Assembly (NCBI GenBank): GCA_018057705.1
Contig: JAGPDF010000008.1
Span: 1 to 47,510 of the forward strand
Length of the DNA: 47,510 nt
Reading direction: 5' to 3'
Source: Thermoanaerobaculia bacterium
GTDB taxonomy: Bacteria; Acidobacteriota; Thermoanaerobaculia; Multivoradales; JAGPDF01
Shown here one piece after another: positions 25,462 through 34,729 of this stretch. Numbering within the stretch: the stretch's first letter is position 1; each line of letters starts with the position of its first letter. A model generated the notes under the pieces. It ran no database searches. It saw only the letters and a program-made list of their open reading frames with translations, and was not told the origin of the DNA. Position numbers and translations under genes: made by a program.

Positions 25462-26784
25462 GTGACCACCGATCCAGCGCACGCCGAGTCCGCGAGCTCG
25501 AAGCGAAGAGCGTCCTGCCGCTCTGGCCTGGGCTGGCTGTTCGGAGCCGCCCTGTCCCTCGCGAGCTGCCACGCTCCGGTCGAGCGCGGGCCGATGGACC
25601 ACCGGGCCTACGTCTGGCAGCGGCAGGGAACGCCGGCGCTGCTCGAGGCGGTGCGCAACTCAGGCCGGTTCTCCCGGCTGCTCTTCCTGGCAGCCGAAAT
25701 CGACCCGAACTCCAAGGGGCGCCCGCGCTTCCTGCTCGAGAGCTTCGAGTCCGTTCGCCAGAGCCCGCGGGAGATCGGTCTCTGCATCCGCATTCGGGAG
25801 CTGCAGGGACGGTTCGCCGGACAACCCGACGCCCTGAACGCCGTCCTCGAGACGCTGCGCGAGCTTCAGGAGCGCGCCCGCAGCAGCGGCATCGTGGTCA
25901 GCGAATGGCAGCTCGACTACGACGCGCCGGAGAGCGGCCTCGAGGACTACGCCGCGCTCGTACGGGCGGCGCGCGCTGTGGTGTCGCCCCTGACCCTTAC
26001 CGCCCTCCCGACCTGGCTCAAGAGGGGTGAGGCCTTCTCCGACCTGGTCGGAGCCGCGGACGGCTTCGTGCTGCAGCTCCACGGCTGGGATTCCGAGGCG
26101 AGCGGTCCCGACGCGATGCGGGTGCTCGACCTCCGTCGCCTGGAGCGCTGGGTCGACCAGGCTGCGAAACACGGATCGCCGTTTCATGTCGCGCTGCCGA
26201 CCTATTCCTATCTGGCGGCGCTGGACTCGACGGGGAAAGCGATCGGACTCGCGGCGGAGGCGGGCCCTTCGGCCCGCTTTGCCGCAGCGCCGCAGCGCCT
26301 CGTCGGGAGCGAGGCCTCCGGCCTCGCCGGCCAGGTGGGAGCCTGGACCGAGCGCAGGTCGCCGCTTCTCGCTGGAGTCGTCTGGTTTCGCCTGCCGGTT
26401 CGCGGCGACCGGTTGAACTGGGCCCCCGAGACCCTGCTGGCGGTTGTCGAAGGCAGGGTGCCACGAGCCGAGCTGCGCGCCGCAGCCGAGGCGCGTGAAC
26501 CCGGGCTCTTCGACCTGCAGATCACCAACGTCGGCGAATCGACGGAGCCCCTCCCGAGACGACTCCTGGTCGAGCTCGCCCCCGGCCAGATTCTCGCCGC
26601 GGACGCGATTCACGGATATGTTCTGCAACAGATGCAAGACGGATCGATCACGCTCGACAGGACGACGGCCGCGCCGGAGCTCCTCTGGCCGGGCGAAGCG
26701 ATCGTGGTGGGCTGGGTGCGCACGAGCTCCGCGGCCCACGCTGGCCTCCGGGTCGAGCTTGGGCCCGCTGGAGGAGGTATCTGA
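25462..26784 (+). CDS. DUF3142 family protein, probable lipoprotein with TIM-barrel-like domain
   Basis: A 440-aa protein recognised as DUF3142 by SEWQLDYDAPESGLEDYAALV, LTLTALPTWLKRGEAFSDLV and FVLQLHGWD, a pattern resembling glycoside-hydrolase TIM barrels, although no function is established. An N-terminal LSLASC at about residues 31-36, after a hydrophobic stretch, looks like a lipobox, which would anchor it in a membrane. It starts at GTG 7 nt after ddl. Its stop overlaps a CTG that is the best start for the next, solenoid-type gene (CTGA, with GGAGGAGG upstream), so the two are probably made together. Confidence 0.75.
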   Translation: MTTDPAHAESASSKRRASCRSGLGWLFGAALSLASCHAPVERGPMDHRAYVWQRQGTPALLEAVRNSGRFSRLLFLAAEIDPNSKGRPRFLLESFESVRQSPREIGLCIRIRELQGRFAGQPDALNAVLETLRELQERARSSGIVVSEWQLDYDAPESGLEDYAALVRAARAVVSPLTLTALPTWLKRGEAFSDLVGAADGFVLQLHGWDSEASGPDAMRVLDLRRLERWVDQAAKHGSPFHVALPTYSYLAALDSTGKAIGLAAEAGPSARFAAAPQRLVGSEASGLAGQVGAWTERRSPLLAGVVWFRLPVRGDRLNWAPETLLAVVEGRVPRAELRAAAEAREPGLFDLQITNVGESTEPLPRRLLVELAPGQILAADAIHGYVLQQMQDGSITLDRTTAAPELLWPGEAIVVGWVRTSSAAHAGLRVELGPAGGGI

Positions 26785-26849
26785 GATTTCCTGAGCGAAG
26801 TGGGCACAATACCGGCCGGCCCCCAGACGGGACCAGGCTGGTTGTCACC

Positions 26850-28847
26850 GTGCTGATGGCTGCGATCTGCCTACCCTGTACGGCGGGTTTCGCCTGCTTC
26901 CCGAACTTTCCGCAACCGCTCCTCTTCGATGAGGAGGAGTTTCTTTCTCTGCCGGCCGCGAGCTTCGAGCAGGCTCTGCAAGAGATCGACCTGCCGAAGT
27001 CGGCCTTCGCTCGCAGCCTGCAACTGCCGCAGGGCGTCGACGAGTCGGAATGCGGCGCGGCTATGGCGGAACTTGGGTTTGCGCCGAGAGAGCGGTCGGG
27101 GCCGCTCGAATGGATAGCGAACTTCCGCCGCGAGTTCCCGGGGAACATGAACGCAGCGAAACTGGGTTCGTCTCCAGAGACGCTGGCGCTCGCAATTCGG
27201 GCGATTCCGATGGAGTTCCCGGCCGAGTTCCGGCTCTACTTTGCCGGCGCGCTGGCTTACTACTCCCAGGACCTCGCAGGCGCGAGACAGAGCTGGCAGG
27301 AGCTACTCGCGCTGCCGGAGAATTCCCGGCGTCAACGATCGGTCTGGGCGGAGTTCATGCTGGCGAAGACGGCGGAGGATCCGCAGGAGGCCCTCCTGCG
27401 ATTTCGTTCCGTTCGCGCCCTGGCCGAGTCGGGATTCCAGGACAGGCTCGGGCTGGCCTTCGCGAGCCTGGGCGAGGAAGCGCGGATCGAGCTATTCCGG
27501 AACGAGAACATCTCGCAGGCGATGCGGCTCTATGCTGAGCGGCACGCCAACAGTCCGGGCATCGAAACAACGAGCTCATTACGCTGGGCAGCAGCCGCAG
27601 CGCTTGGTGCGGATGAAGGTGCGCGAGCCACGTGGATCAGTGACCGCTTGGTCCGGAAAGTCGTGACGGCCTACGTGCTTTCGCGGGCGAACCATCCCTC
27701 TGGTCAGCGAGGGCTCATCGAACAGGGGAGGTTCTGGCAGGAAACGGTGGAGAAGAGCGGGCTGGACGTCCTGGAGGACGCCGATCGACTCGCCTTTGCG
27801 GCCTATCGTGGCGGCGACTTCGAGGGGGCTGCGCGATGGCTCGAGAAGGTGGGTCAGGACTCACCCTACTCATTGTGGGTGGGATCCAAGTTGGCCGCTC
27901 GCGCTGGGAACCTGGATCGCGCCAAAGAGCTCCTGGCCAGGATCGACGCAACGCGCCTGACAGGATTGATGATCTCGGGCGAAGGGCGCATCTGCGAGGA
28001 GATCGGTGCCATCGAGGTTTCGCAGGGCTACTATTCCGCTGCGCTAGAGTCCCTCGAGAGGGGTAGTTCCTGGCACACAGCGGCATATGTGGCAGAGAGC
28101 CTGATGACGGTGAGCGAGCTCCAGGCGCAGGTCGAACGACTCGAAGTCCCCACACCGCGTGAAGCGAGCTACGACGACTCGCTCGCGCGCTACTTCGACA
28201 ACCGGAGCGAAGCGGAGCACGCGGTGCACTGGCTGAGGTTGCTGCGAGATCTCCTCGCTCGACGCCTCGCCCGGGCCTCGGACTTTCAGGCGGCGGCTTC
28301 CTATTCTGAATTCCCGGACCGCTTCCGTCAGCTCCTCGATGCACTGGCGGCTTCGAAGGACCAGAAGTCGCCGCGTTCCAAGCGCGCCGAAGCGCTCTTC
28401 TCCGGGGCATGCACTCTCCGCCGCCACGGCCTGGAGCTCCTCGGCACCGAGCTCGCGCCGGACATGGCAATCTGGGGCGGGGGCTTTCCCGGCGCGCCGG
28501 CAGAGGCATTGATGGCTCGTCGCGCCGGCTTCGAGATCCTGCGTCCCGGACCGGACGAACTGGCGCGCGAGGCGAAGCACCGCGCTGTGCCTGACAAGCG
28601 GTTTCACTATCGATATGTCGCCGCGGAGATGGCGTGGAAGGCGGTCGATGTGCTCGGAAAGACCGATCCAGAGACCCGGGCGGAGTATCTCTACGCCGCT
28701 GGCAGCTGGCTCAAGCATCGCGACCCCGAGGCCGCCGACCGCTTCTACAAGCGACTCGTGCGCACCTGCCGCGGCACCGAGCTCGCGAAAGAAGCCGAGC
28801 TGCGAGGCTGGTTTCCCATCGAGCATGCTGGGCGCTGTCAGGAGTAA
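26850..28847 (+). CDS. Exported alpha-solenoid (TPR-like) protein paired with DUF3142
   Basis: A protein of about 665 aa with no named family that I recognise. Most of it is helical repeats of TPR/Sel1-like character (for example RLYFAGALAYYSQDLAGARQ, YRGGDFEGAARWLEKVGQ, AARAGNLDRAKELL, EYLYAAGSWLKHRDPEAADRFYKRLV). The canonical GTG at 26850 gives MLMAAICLPCTAGFACF, a signal peptide without a positive start. Starting instead at CTG 26781, in frame and overlapping the DUF3142 stop, adds MRFPERSGHNTGRPPDGTRLVVTV and completes the signal peptide; GGAGGAGG (26770-26777) is correctly placed for it. A solenoid protein beside DUF3142 suggests a surface complex. Base composition is less GC-rich than the neighbours. 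Confidence 0.75.
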   Translation: MLMAAICLPCTAGFACFPNFPQPLLFDEEEFLSLPAASFEQALQEIDLPKSAFARSLQLPQGVDESECGAAMAELGFAPRERSGPLEWIANFRREFPGNMNAAKLGSSPETLALAIRAIPMEFPAEFRLYFAGALAYYSQDLAGARQSWQELLALPENSRRQRSVWAEFMLAKTAEDPQEALLRFRSVRALAESGFQDRLGLAFASLGEEARIELFRNENISQAMRLYAERHANSPGIETTSSLRWAAAAALGADEGARATWISDRLVRKVVTAYVLSRANHPSGQRGLIEQGRFWQETVEKSGLDVLEDADRLAFAAYRGGDFEGAARWLEKVGQDSPYSLWVGSKLAARAGNLDRAKELLARIDATRLTGLMISGEGRICEEIGAIEVSQGYYSAALESLERGSSWHTAAYVAESLMTVSELQAQVERLEVPTPREASYDDSLARYFDNRSEAEHAVHWLRLLRDLLARRLARASDFQAAASYSEFPDRFRQLLDALAASKDQKSPRSKRAEALFSGACTLRRHGLELLGTELAPDMAIWGGGFPGAPAEALMARRAGFEILRPGPDELAREAKHRAVPDKRFHYRYVAAEMAWKAVDVLGKTDPETRAEYLYAAGSWLKHRDPEAADRFYKRLVRTCRGTELAKEAELRGWFPIEHAGRCQE

Positions 28848-28865
28848 CCAGAGAAGCTTTTCACC

Positions 28866-28905
28866 CAACAAAAAGGGCGACCTCGTGAGGTCGCCCTTTT
28901 TGTTG
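28866..28905. terminator. Bidirectional intrinsic terminator
   Basis: A 19-bp stem with a GT loop; the stem holds AAAAAGGGCGACCTC, so each strand ends in a run of five T. It sits between convergent genes and can serve both. Confidence 0.9.
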
Positions 28906-28924
28906 CTTCAGGCTGCGAAACGCC

Positions 28925-30310
28925 TCAGGGGATGAAGACCGCCCGGAGGTTGGAGAAGGTCCAGCCCGGGGTGTAGGCCTCGGGGCCTTCGGAGGCGTGC
29001 TGGTAGCCGAACTCGATGAAGAAGCGCGCGGTGGAGAAGGTCGTGCCGCGGATGTTGTAGGCGCGGGTGACGACGGTGTTGCCGCCGCCGCCGGTGATCC
29101 GGTAGAAGACGGTGTCCTCGTCGAGGTCGTACTCGTAGCGCATGTGGTAGTTGCCGCCCGGCTGCGGCGAGCCGCCGGAGGCCTGCTCCATCCAGCCGGC
29201 GCCGGTCGCGTTGACCTGGAAGACCGTCATGTTGCGCGAGCCGCGGGTGTTCACGTAGCCGAACATGTTGTTCCAGCTCGAGCCGTTGTTGAGCCAGAAG
29301 ATGCAGTGGAAGCCGGTGGTGTTGGTCCGGTCCCAGGTGCCGATGTGGAAGTCGAAGTCGACCGTGACCTTGCGGAACTCGCGGTTGCCGCTGAACGGCA
29401 TGTTGACCCGGAAGTTGGAGAGGCCGTTGTTGTTCGTCGGATAGCGCACGATCTCGCCGTTGCGGGTGAAGACGACGGAGTCGCCCGGCGGCGGATTCGG
29501 ATCGGGGCCCGGATCGGGGCCCGGATCCGGAGTCGTGCCGACCGGCTCGACGAGGGTCGAGCCGCCGATCCTCGTCGAGGCCTCGATGAACTCGACCTCG
29601 CCGGTCTGGTTGTTGCGGGTGGTGAGATAACTCCAGAAGCTCTGGTTGCAGCTGACTTCGGAGCGCGCGCCTTCCGCCACGTTGGTCAGGCCGAGCACCG
29701 CGAGGGCGTCGTCGAACTGGACCTGGGTGAGCGGCTGCAGGTTGATCGGCACGTTCTGCACGGCGAGCAGGCCGTCCTTCAGGCGGATCGTGATGGTGCA
29801 CTGCGCCGCGGTGTGCGCGAGGTTGACGACGCCGAGGCTCGAGGTCAGCGTGCTGCCGGCGCGCTCCCAGCCCTGGAGGAGGATCGTGCTTCCGGCAGGA
29901 GCGATCTCGACCTGGTCGAGCACCGGAACCTCCGACTCGGCGACCTTCGTGCCGTTGAGGTTCCGCGTCGTGAGGGCGCCGCTGAACCGCAGCATGGTCG
30001 CGCCGTCGAGCTCGAGCAGGCCGCGGAATCCGGCAGGAACGAGGTTCGTGAAGCGCTTCGATTCGCCCGGGGCCAGATAGTACGGCCCGGTCTCGTCACC
30101 GGCCACGCGAATCGTGCCGTTGCTGGTTCCGGAGATGTAGCGGACGACGAAGCCCTGAATTGCGGTGTCCGGGTTCGTCGCCCAGAGCTCGGTCACCTGG
30201 GTATAGGCGCCCTCGGTCTCGTTGATGGCCGCCGGCAGGTAGACCGGGCCGGCGAGGACGGGGGCGGCGGCGAGCGCCAGAGTGCAGAGGGCGAGGAGAG
30301 TACGCTTCAT
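28925..30310 (-). CDS. Secreted two-domain beta-rich protein of unknown function
   Basis: A 461-aa exported protein. The signal peptide is MKRTLLALCTLALAAAPVLA. An N-terminal beta-rich domain (about 20-260) is joined by a Pro/Asp/Gly linker with DPGP repeats (about 262-280) to a C-terminal domain rich in Asn, Thr and aromatic residues (FHCIFWLNNGSSWNNMFGYV, HMRYEYDLDEDTVFYRITG), which resembles a lectin or concanavalin-like sandwich. It lacks the DGFE-type tail found on other secreted proteins here. GGAGG lies 10 nt before ATG 30310; the upstream ATG at 30340 has no such site. A well-formed promoter whose -35 box lies in a palindrome drives it. Confidence 0.75.
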   Translation of the reverse strand: MKRTLLALCTLALAAAPVLAGPVYLPAAINETEGAYTQVTELWATNPDTAIQGFVVRYISGTSNGTIRVAGDETGPYYLAPGESKRFTNLVPAGFRGLLELDGATMLRFSGALTTRNLNGTKVAESEVPVLDQVEIAPAGSTILLQGWERAGSTLTSSLGVVNLAHTAAQCTITIRLKDGLLAVQNVPINLQPLTQVQFDDALAVLGLTNVAEGARSEVSCNQSFWSYLTTRNNQTGEVEFIEASTRIGGSTLVEPVGTTPDPGPDPGPDPNPPPGDSVVFTRNGEIVRYPTNNNGLSNFRVNMPFSGNREFRKVTVDFDFHIGTWDRTNTTGFHCIFWLNNGSSWNNMFGYVNTRGSRNMTVFQVNATGAGWMEQASGGSPQPGGNYHMRYEYDLDEDTVFYRITGGGGNTVVTRAYNIRGTTFSTARFFIEFGYQHASEGPEAYTPGWTFSNLRAVFIP

Positions 30311-30373
30311 CGGTTGGTGTCCTCCGGTTGTGTTCTTCATTCGATAGCGCTCGAATGAGGCTCAGAAGTGGAA

Positions 30374-30403
30374 ATTGTAAGGGAAATTGGCACAATAGTT
30401 CAA
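30374..30403 (-). promoter_or_regulatory. Sigma-70-like promoter of the secreted protein gene
   Basis: On the minus strand TTGAAC (30403-30398) and TACAAT (30379-30374) are separated by 18 nt, each close to the -35 and -10 consensus. The predicted transcript starts about 57 nt before the ATG. The surrounding AT-rich DNA stands out in this GC-rich window. Confidence 0.65.
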
Positions 30404-30421
30404 GTAAAGCTTGAACTATTG
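30393..30421. promoter_or_regulatory. Operator-like perfect palindrome overlapping the -35 box
   Basis: Arms CAATAGTTCAAG (30393-30404) and its exact complement (30410-30421) with a 5-nt centre TAAAG. It covers the -35 hexamer of the leftward promoter and lies upstream of mqnD on the other side. Symmetry and position suit a dimeric repressor; no regulator gene is adjacent. Confidence 0.6.
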
Positions 30422-30496
30422 AAAGGTGCAGCATGCCATTGTGCCGCCGGGGAAAGAGGCAGGGACGGCATCGATTTGATACCCTCCGCCCTCGCC

Positions 30497-31342
30497 ATGA
30501 GCCAACTCGTCCGCATCGCCCACAGCCCCGACTCCGACGACGCCTTCATGTTCTACGCCCTGACCCAAGGGCGGCTGGACATCTCCGGCCTCGAGATCAG
30601 CCACGTCCTGCGCGACATCGAAACGCTGAACCGCGCTGCATTCGAAGGCACTTACGAGATCTCGGCGATCTCGTTCCACGCCTACGCCCACCTCGCCGAC
30701 CGCTATGCACTCATGCCGTCGGGTGCGAGCTTCGGAGACGGCTACGGCCCCGTCGTCGTGACGAGAACCGCCCGGCGGCGCGAGGAATTCCCCGACCTCG
30801 TGACGGCCATCCCCGGTGAGCTGACCACCGCAGCGCTCGCCCTCAAGCTCTGGCAGCCCGGTGTGCGGACGATCGTCGTGCCGTTCGACCAGATCCTGGA
30901 GGAGGTCCGCTCAGGGAAGGTCGATGCCGGCGTCGTCATCCACGAGGGGCAGCTGACTTACGAAGAGGAGGGTCTGGTGGCGGTCACCGACCTCGGCGCA
31001 TGGTGGAAGGAGGAGACCGGGGATCCGCTGCCGCTGGGGGGCAACGGCATCCGCAAGGACCTCGATCCCGCGCACTCGCGCCGGCTCTGCCGGCTGCTCA
31101 CCGAGAGCATCGCCTACGGTCTCGACCACCGCCAGGAGGCGCTGGACTATGCCATGCGCTATGCGCGCGGCCTCGAGGACGACCCGGTCCGGTCCGACCG
31201 CTTCGTCGGCATGTACGTGAACGACTGGACGCGTGACTACGGTGCGATCGGCCGCCGCGCCGTGCAGCGCCTGCTCGATCGCGGACACGACGCCGGCATC
31301 CTGCCGCAGCGCGTGATCGCGGAGTGGGTCGAGGCGGAGTGA
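30497..31342 (+). CDS. mqnD: 1,4-dihydroxy-6-naphthoate synthase MqnD (futalosine pathway)
   Basis: A 281-aa protein of the MqnA/MqnD periplasmic-binding-protein-like fold. The start RIAHSPDSDDAFMFYALTQGRLD and the EISAISFHAYAHL and GPVVVTR blocks match MqnD, which converts cyclic dehypoxanthinyl futalosine to 1,4-dihydroxy-6-naphthoate in menaquinone synthesis. It indicates that the organism makes menaquinone by the futalosine route, which suits the quinone-linked cytochrome b operon at the end of the window. The other mqn genes are not here. The ATG has no Shine-Dalgarno sequence; a TACCCT box lies 11 nt upstream. Confidence 0.88.
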   Translation: MSQLVRIAHSPDSDDAFMFYALTQGRLDISGLEISHVLRDIETLNRAAFEGTYEISAISFHAYAHLADRYALMPSGASFGDGYGPVVVTRTARRREEFPDLVTAIPGELTTAALALKLWQPGVRTIVVPFDQILEEVRSGKVDAGVVIHEGQLTYEEEGLVAVTDLGAWWKEETGDPLPLGGNGIRKDLDPAHSRRLCRLLTESIAYGLDHRQEALDYAMRYARGLEDDPVRSDRFVGMYVNDWTRDYGAIGRRAVQRLLDRGHDAGILPQRVIAEWVEAE

Positions 31343-31385
31343 GCGCTCGCCGGCCTTGCGGGTTCCCCGGGCGGCGCAGCGGGCG

Positions 31386-32045
31386 ATGAGGCCGGCCGCC
31401 GTCGTCTTCGACCTCGACGGCACGCTCATCGATTCGCGCCCCGATCTCGCGCTGGCGGTCAACCGGATGCGGGGCGAGCTCGCGCTGCCGGCGCTTCCGG
31501 AGTCGGCGATCGGGGCGATGATCGGGGACGGGGCGCGGGTGCTGGTCGACCGCGCTCTGGCCGACGCCCCCAGCGAGGTCCCCCGGCCCCAGGCGCTGGA
31601 GAGCTTTCTGGCGCACTACGCGACGGTCTGCACGGTGGCCACTAGGGCCTACGACGGCGTCGAGGAGCTTCTCACCCTCTGCCACCGGCGGTGGCCGCTC
31701 GCGCTGCTGACCAACAAACCGATCGCGATGACCGTCGAGATCGTCGAACACCTGAGCTGGGCGAGGTACTTTCGTTTCCTGGTCGGCGGCGACAGCCTGC
31801 CCTTCCGCAAGCCCGATGGACGCGGTCTCGCGCATCTCGCGCAGGCGCTCGAAGTGGCCGTGGACCGGGTCGTGCTCGTCGGCGACAGCCGGATCGATGC
31901 CGAAACGGCGAACGCCGCCGGAGCGGCGTTCGTCTGGGTGGAGTGGGGCTACGCAGCGGCGGGCGACCGCCACGGGCTGGCGGGCGGTCTCTCCGCCCGC
32001 ACCCCCGCGGCGCTCGCCAGCTGGTTCGACGCGCTCCCTCAGTAG
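31386..32045 (+). CDS. HAD-superfamily phosphatase, phosphoglycolate phosphatase-like
   Basis: A 219-aa HAD hydrolase, subfamily IA. VVFDLDGTLIDSRPDL carries the nucleophile D9 and acid/base D11, LLTNKP is motif II, FRKPDGRGL supplies the lysine and VVLVGDSRIDAETANAAG the metal-binding acid. Such enzymes remove phosphate from 2-phosphoglycolate or similar small phosphates; the exact substrate is inferred. It follows mqnD by 43 nt. ATG 31386 is chosen over TTG 31356. Its end overlaps the convergent M1 aminopeptidase gene by 7 nt. Confidence 0.87.
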   Translation: MRPAAVVFDLDGTLIDSRPDLALAVNRMRGELALPALPESAIGAMIGDGARVLVDRALADAPSEVPRPQALESFLAHYATVCTVATRAYDGVEELLTLCHRRWPLALLTNKPIAMTVEIVEHLSWARYFRFLVGGDSLPFRKPDGRGLAHLAQALEVAVDRVVLVGDSRIDAETANAAGAAFVWVEWGYAAAGDRHGLAGGLSARTPAALASWFDALPQ

Positions 32046-34672
32046 GCCTTGAGGAAGGCGCTGACGCCGGCCTCCTGCTTGTCTCGCCGCCCTATGCAGA
32101 TGTTGACGACGTCCAACACCCGATCCAGGTTGTTCTGGCCGCCGGAGAGCTTCTGGACCCGCGGTCCGAAGAACGCCGCGATCTCGTCGCGATGGGCCGT
32201 GTCGCAGTAGCCGATCGCCATATAGACCAGTGCGGCCGTGTACTGCTCGGGCATGGCCGCCGCGAGCGGGTCGAACGACCGCTTCACCCAGTCGTAGGCC
32301 ATCGCGCGGCTGACCCGGTCACCCGACAGCCCCCAGGCGACGCCACCGGCTTCGCGAACGTCGAACTTCCCGGAGAGCACCAGTTGCAGGCCCTTTTCGA
32401 CCGCCGCCGGATCCCGGAACTGGCCGAGCGCGGCGAGAATCTGGCCGCGAGTCCGCCGATCCTGCTCCTTCCTCGCGGCGGCTTCGAAGCGATCGAAGAG
32501 CGCGGCGTCGCCGGTGGTCGCCGCGATGGCGAGCACCGAACCGAGCATCTCCGGCCCGATCGCCTTCGGGTCCTCGAACCAGGCTTCGGTCAGCCGGCGG
32601 GCCTCGGCGCGAGTCGCCGGATCGGCGGCGGTGATACCGAGTGCACGCTGGACGGCCGGCCGCAGAAGGGTGTCGTCGAGGCTCTCGCCGTCGCGCTTCG
32701 CGAAGCCCAGCTTCTGGCCGCGGGCGCCGAAGAGATGGACCAGATAGCGCTCGTAGTTCGGTCGCGCGGCGTCGGCGACCAGGTTGTCGTCCACCGAGGT
32801 GGCAAGGTCGAGCACCGAGTCGAGCACCAGCCGGCTCGTGCTGTCGGTGAAGCGCGGCAGGATGCCGAGCGCCGACTCCGGTGAGAGATCGCCGGCGGAG
32901 AACAGGAACCGGGTGTCGTCGAGCAAAGCCATCTGCTCGGCGATCGGCAGCGTCGTCGCGAGGGCCGAAAGCTGCTCGAGGAGCCGACCGCTGTACTGCG
33001 CGACGTAGTAGCCGAAACCGCCGTGGTTGGCCTGCACCCAGTCGGGGCAGAACGCGAGATCGGTCGACTTCGCCGCCGTGTCCAGCAGGACCTTCGCCGT
33101 CTCGCTCCTCGCCCCAGCGCCATAGCGCAGCGTCACCGGCACCTGCCAGAGCTGGCTCTTCGAGACCGGCGAGCCGAGCGGAACGTAGCGCCGTTGGGCG
33201 AGCGCGAGCTTGCCTTTGCCGCCTTCGCAGGTGACCGCAACCGAGACCACCGGCACGCCCGGCTGGTCGAGAAAGGTCGCGAAAGACCGGGCGACTTCGG
33301 GCGCGCCCTCGGCGGCCAGGGCCGCCAGGAAGTCGTCGGAGGTGGCGTTCCCCCAGGCGTGGGTCTTCATGTAGCGCTGCACCCCCTTGCGAAAGCGCTC
33401 CGGACCCATCCAGGTCTCGAACATCGAGAGCAGCGCGCCGCCCTTGGCGTAGGAGATGCCGTCGAAGGCGCTCTGGATGTCGCCCTGGTTGCGGATCGGG
33501 CGGCGCACCGGCTGCGAGGAGGCCAGGCTATCGGCGCCCATGGCGCTGCTGCGCCGGCCGGCGTTCTCGTCCTCACCGCCCCATTCGGGCTTCCACTGGG
33601 CGACGATCTTGCCGGCCATCCAGGTGGCGAAGCCCTCGTTCAGCCAGATGTCGTCCCACCACTTCATGGTGACGTAGTCGCCGAACCACATATGGGCGTT
33701 CTCGTGCGCCGCGGTTCCGGCGTAGGCGCGTTGGCGCTCGAGCGTCTGCCGGGCCGGGTCGGCGAGGATCAACCGGTCGACGTACGTGACGAGACCGGGG
33801 TTCTCCATCGCGCCGAATCCGACCGTCTGAGGCACCGCCAGGTTGTCGAGCTTGCCGAACGGGTAGGGGATCTCGAAGTACTCCTCGAGAGCCGCGAGCA
33901 GCGGTCCGGTGACCTCGGCCGCATAGCCGGTCAGCCCCTCCTTGCCCTTCGCGACGACCATGCGGACCGGCGTCTTCGAGCGTCCCCAGGTGCCGGCGTC
34001 GACGATCTTGAAGGGACCGACGCCGAGCGCGACGAGATAGGACGAGATCGGCTTCGTCGGCGCGAACTCGACCGCCTTCATCCCGTTCGCCTCCGGCCGG
34101 GAGGCGACTTGAGGGGCGTTCGAAACCGCCACGTTGCCCTCCTTGACGTGCAGCGTGAGCTGCCAGGGGGTGCGGTAGGACGGCTCGTCGAAGCAGGGGA
34201 AGGCGCGGCGCGCGAAGGTCGACTCGAACTGGCTGAAGGCGTACCAGTCTTCGCCGTCCTTCTGCCGAAAAAGGCCCTCGGTTTCGACCGCGTCGAGCTT
34301 GCCGCGATAGCGAACCGCGAGGTGGGCCTTGCCGGCGGGCAGCTCGCGGCCGAAGTCGAAGCCGGCGAAGTCGTCGCCGCCGGCGACGACGCGGACCGCG
34401 CTCTCCTTGCCACCCGCCCGCAGGGTCGCCGACTGGATCTCGAGGTGCCGTGCGTTCAGCCAGAGAAAGGAGGCAGGGCCTGCCAACTCGAGGTCGATCC
34501 CGACCTTGCCGTCGAAGGTCTCCTGCTCGGGCAGGATCGTCAGGTCGACGGTCATCAGGACGGGGCGGGCGACCTCGGGCAGGCGAAGCTCCGGCGGCTG
34601 AGGGTCTGCCGCGGCGACCAGAGTGGGCAAGGCGAGGGCGAGCAACAGGACGGCAATCAGGCGTGTCTTCAC
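32039..34672 (-). CDS. Secreted M1-family aminopeptidase
   Basis: An 877-aa zinc aminopeptidase of the aminopeptidase N family, predicted to be exported (VKTRLIAVLLLALALPTLVAA). The exopeptidase motif GAMEN (287-291) and zinc site HENAHMWFGD..NEGFATW (H323, E324, H327, E346) are complete. A C-terminal ERAP1-like helical domain covers about 530-877. The start is GTG with GGAGG 8 nt upstream; a TTG further up lacks that support. It lies 57 nt after cdd on the same strand. With the secreted M2 dipeptidase in this window, it suggests peptide use as nutrient. Confidence 0.93.
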   Translation of the reverse strand: MKTRLIAVLLLALALPTLVAAADPQPPELRLPEVARPVLMTVDLTILPEQETFDGKVGIDLELAGPASFLWLNARHLEIQSATLRAGGKESAVRVVAGGDDFAGFDFGRELPAGKAHLAVRYRGKLDAVETEGLFRQKDGEDWYAFSQFESTFARRAFPCFDEPSYRTPWQLTLHVKEGNVAVSNAPQVASRPEANGMKAVEFAPTKPISSYLVALGVGPFKIVDAGTWGRSKTPVRMVVAKGKEGLTGYAAEVTGPLLAALEEYFEIPYPFGKLDNLAVPQTVGFGAMENPGLVTYVDRLILADPARQTLERQRAYAGTAAHENAHMWFGDYVTMKWWDDIWLNEGFATWMAGKIVAQWKPEWGGEDENAGRRSSAMGADSLASSQPVRRPIRNQGDIQSAFDGISYAKGGALLSMFETWMGPERFRKGVQRYMKTHAWGNATSDDFLAALAAEGAPEVARSFATFLDQPGVPVVSVAVTCEGGKGKLALAQRRYVPLGSPVSKSQLWQVPVTLRYGAGARSETAKVLLDTAAKSTDLAFCPDWVQANHGGFGYYVAQYSGRLLEQLSALATTLPIAEQMALLDDTRFLFSAGDLSPESALGILPRFTDSTSRLVLDSVLDLATSVDDNLVADAARPNYERYLVHLFGARGQKLGFAKRDGESLDDTLLRPAVQRALGITAADPATRAEARRLTEAWFEDPKAIGPEMLGSVLAIAATTGDAALFDRFEAAARKEQDRRTRGQILAALGQFRDPAAVEKGLQLVLSGKFDVREAGGVAWGLSGDRVSRAMAYDWVKRSFDPLAAAMPEQYTAALVYMAIGYCDTAHRDEIAAFFGPRVQKLSGGQNNLDRVLDVVNICIGRRDKQEAGVSAFLKAY

Positions 34673-34729
34673 GGGAAATTCCTCCAAGGGGGGAGACCTG
34701 CAGGGCAACAGTCGCCCTGAGATACGGAA

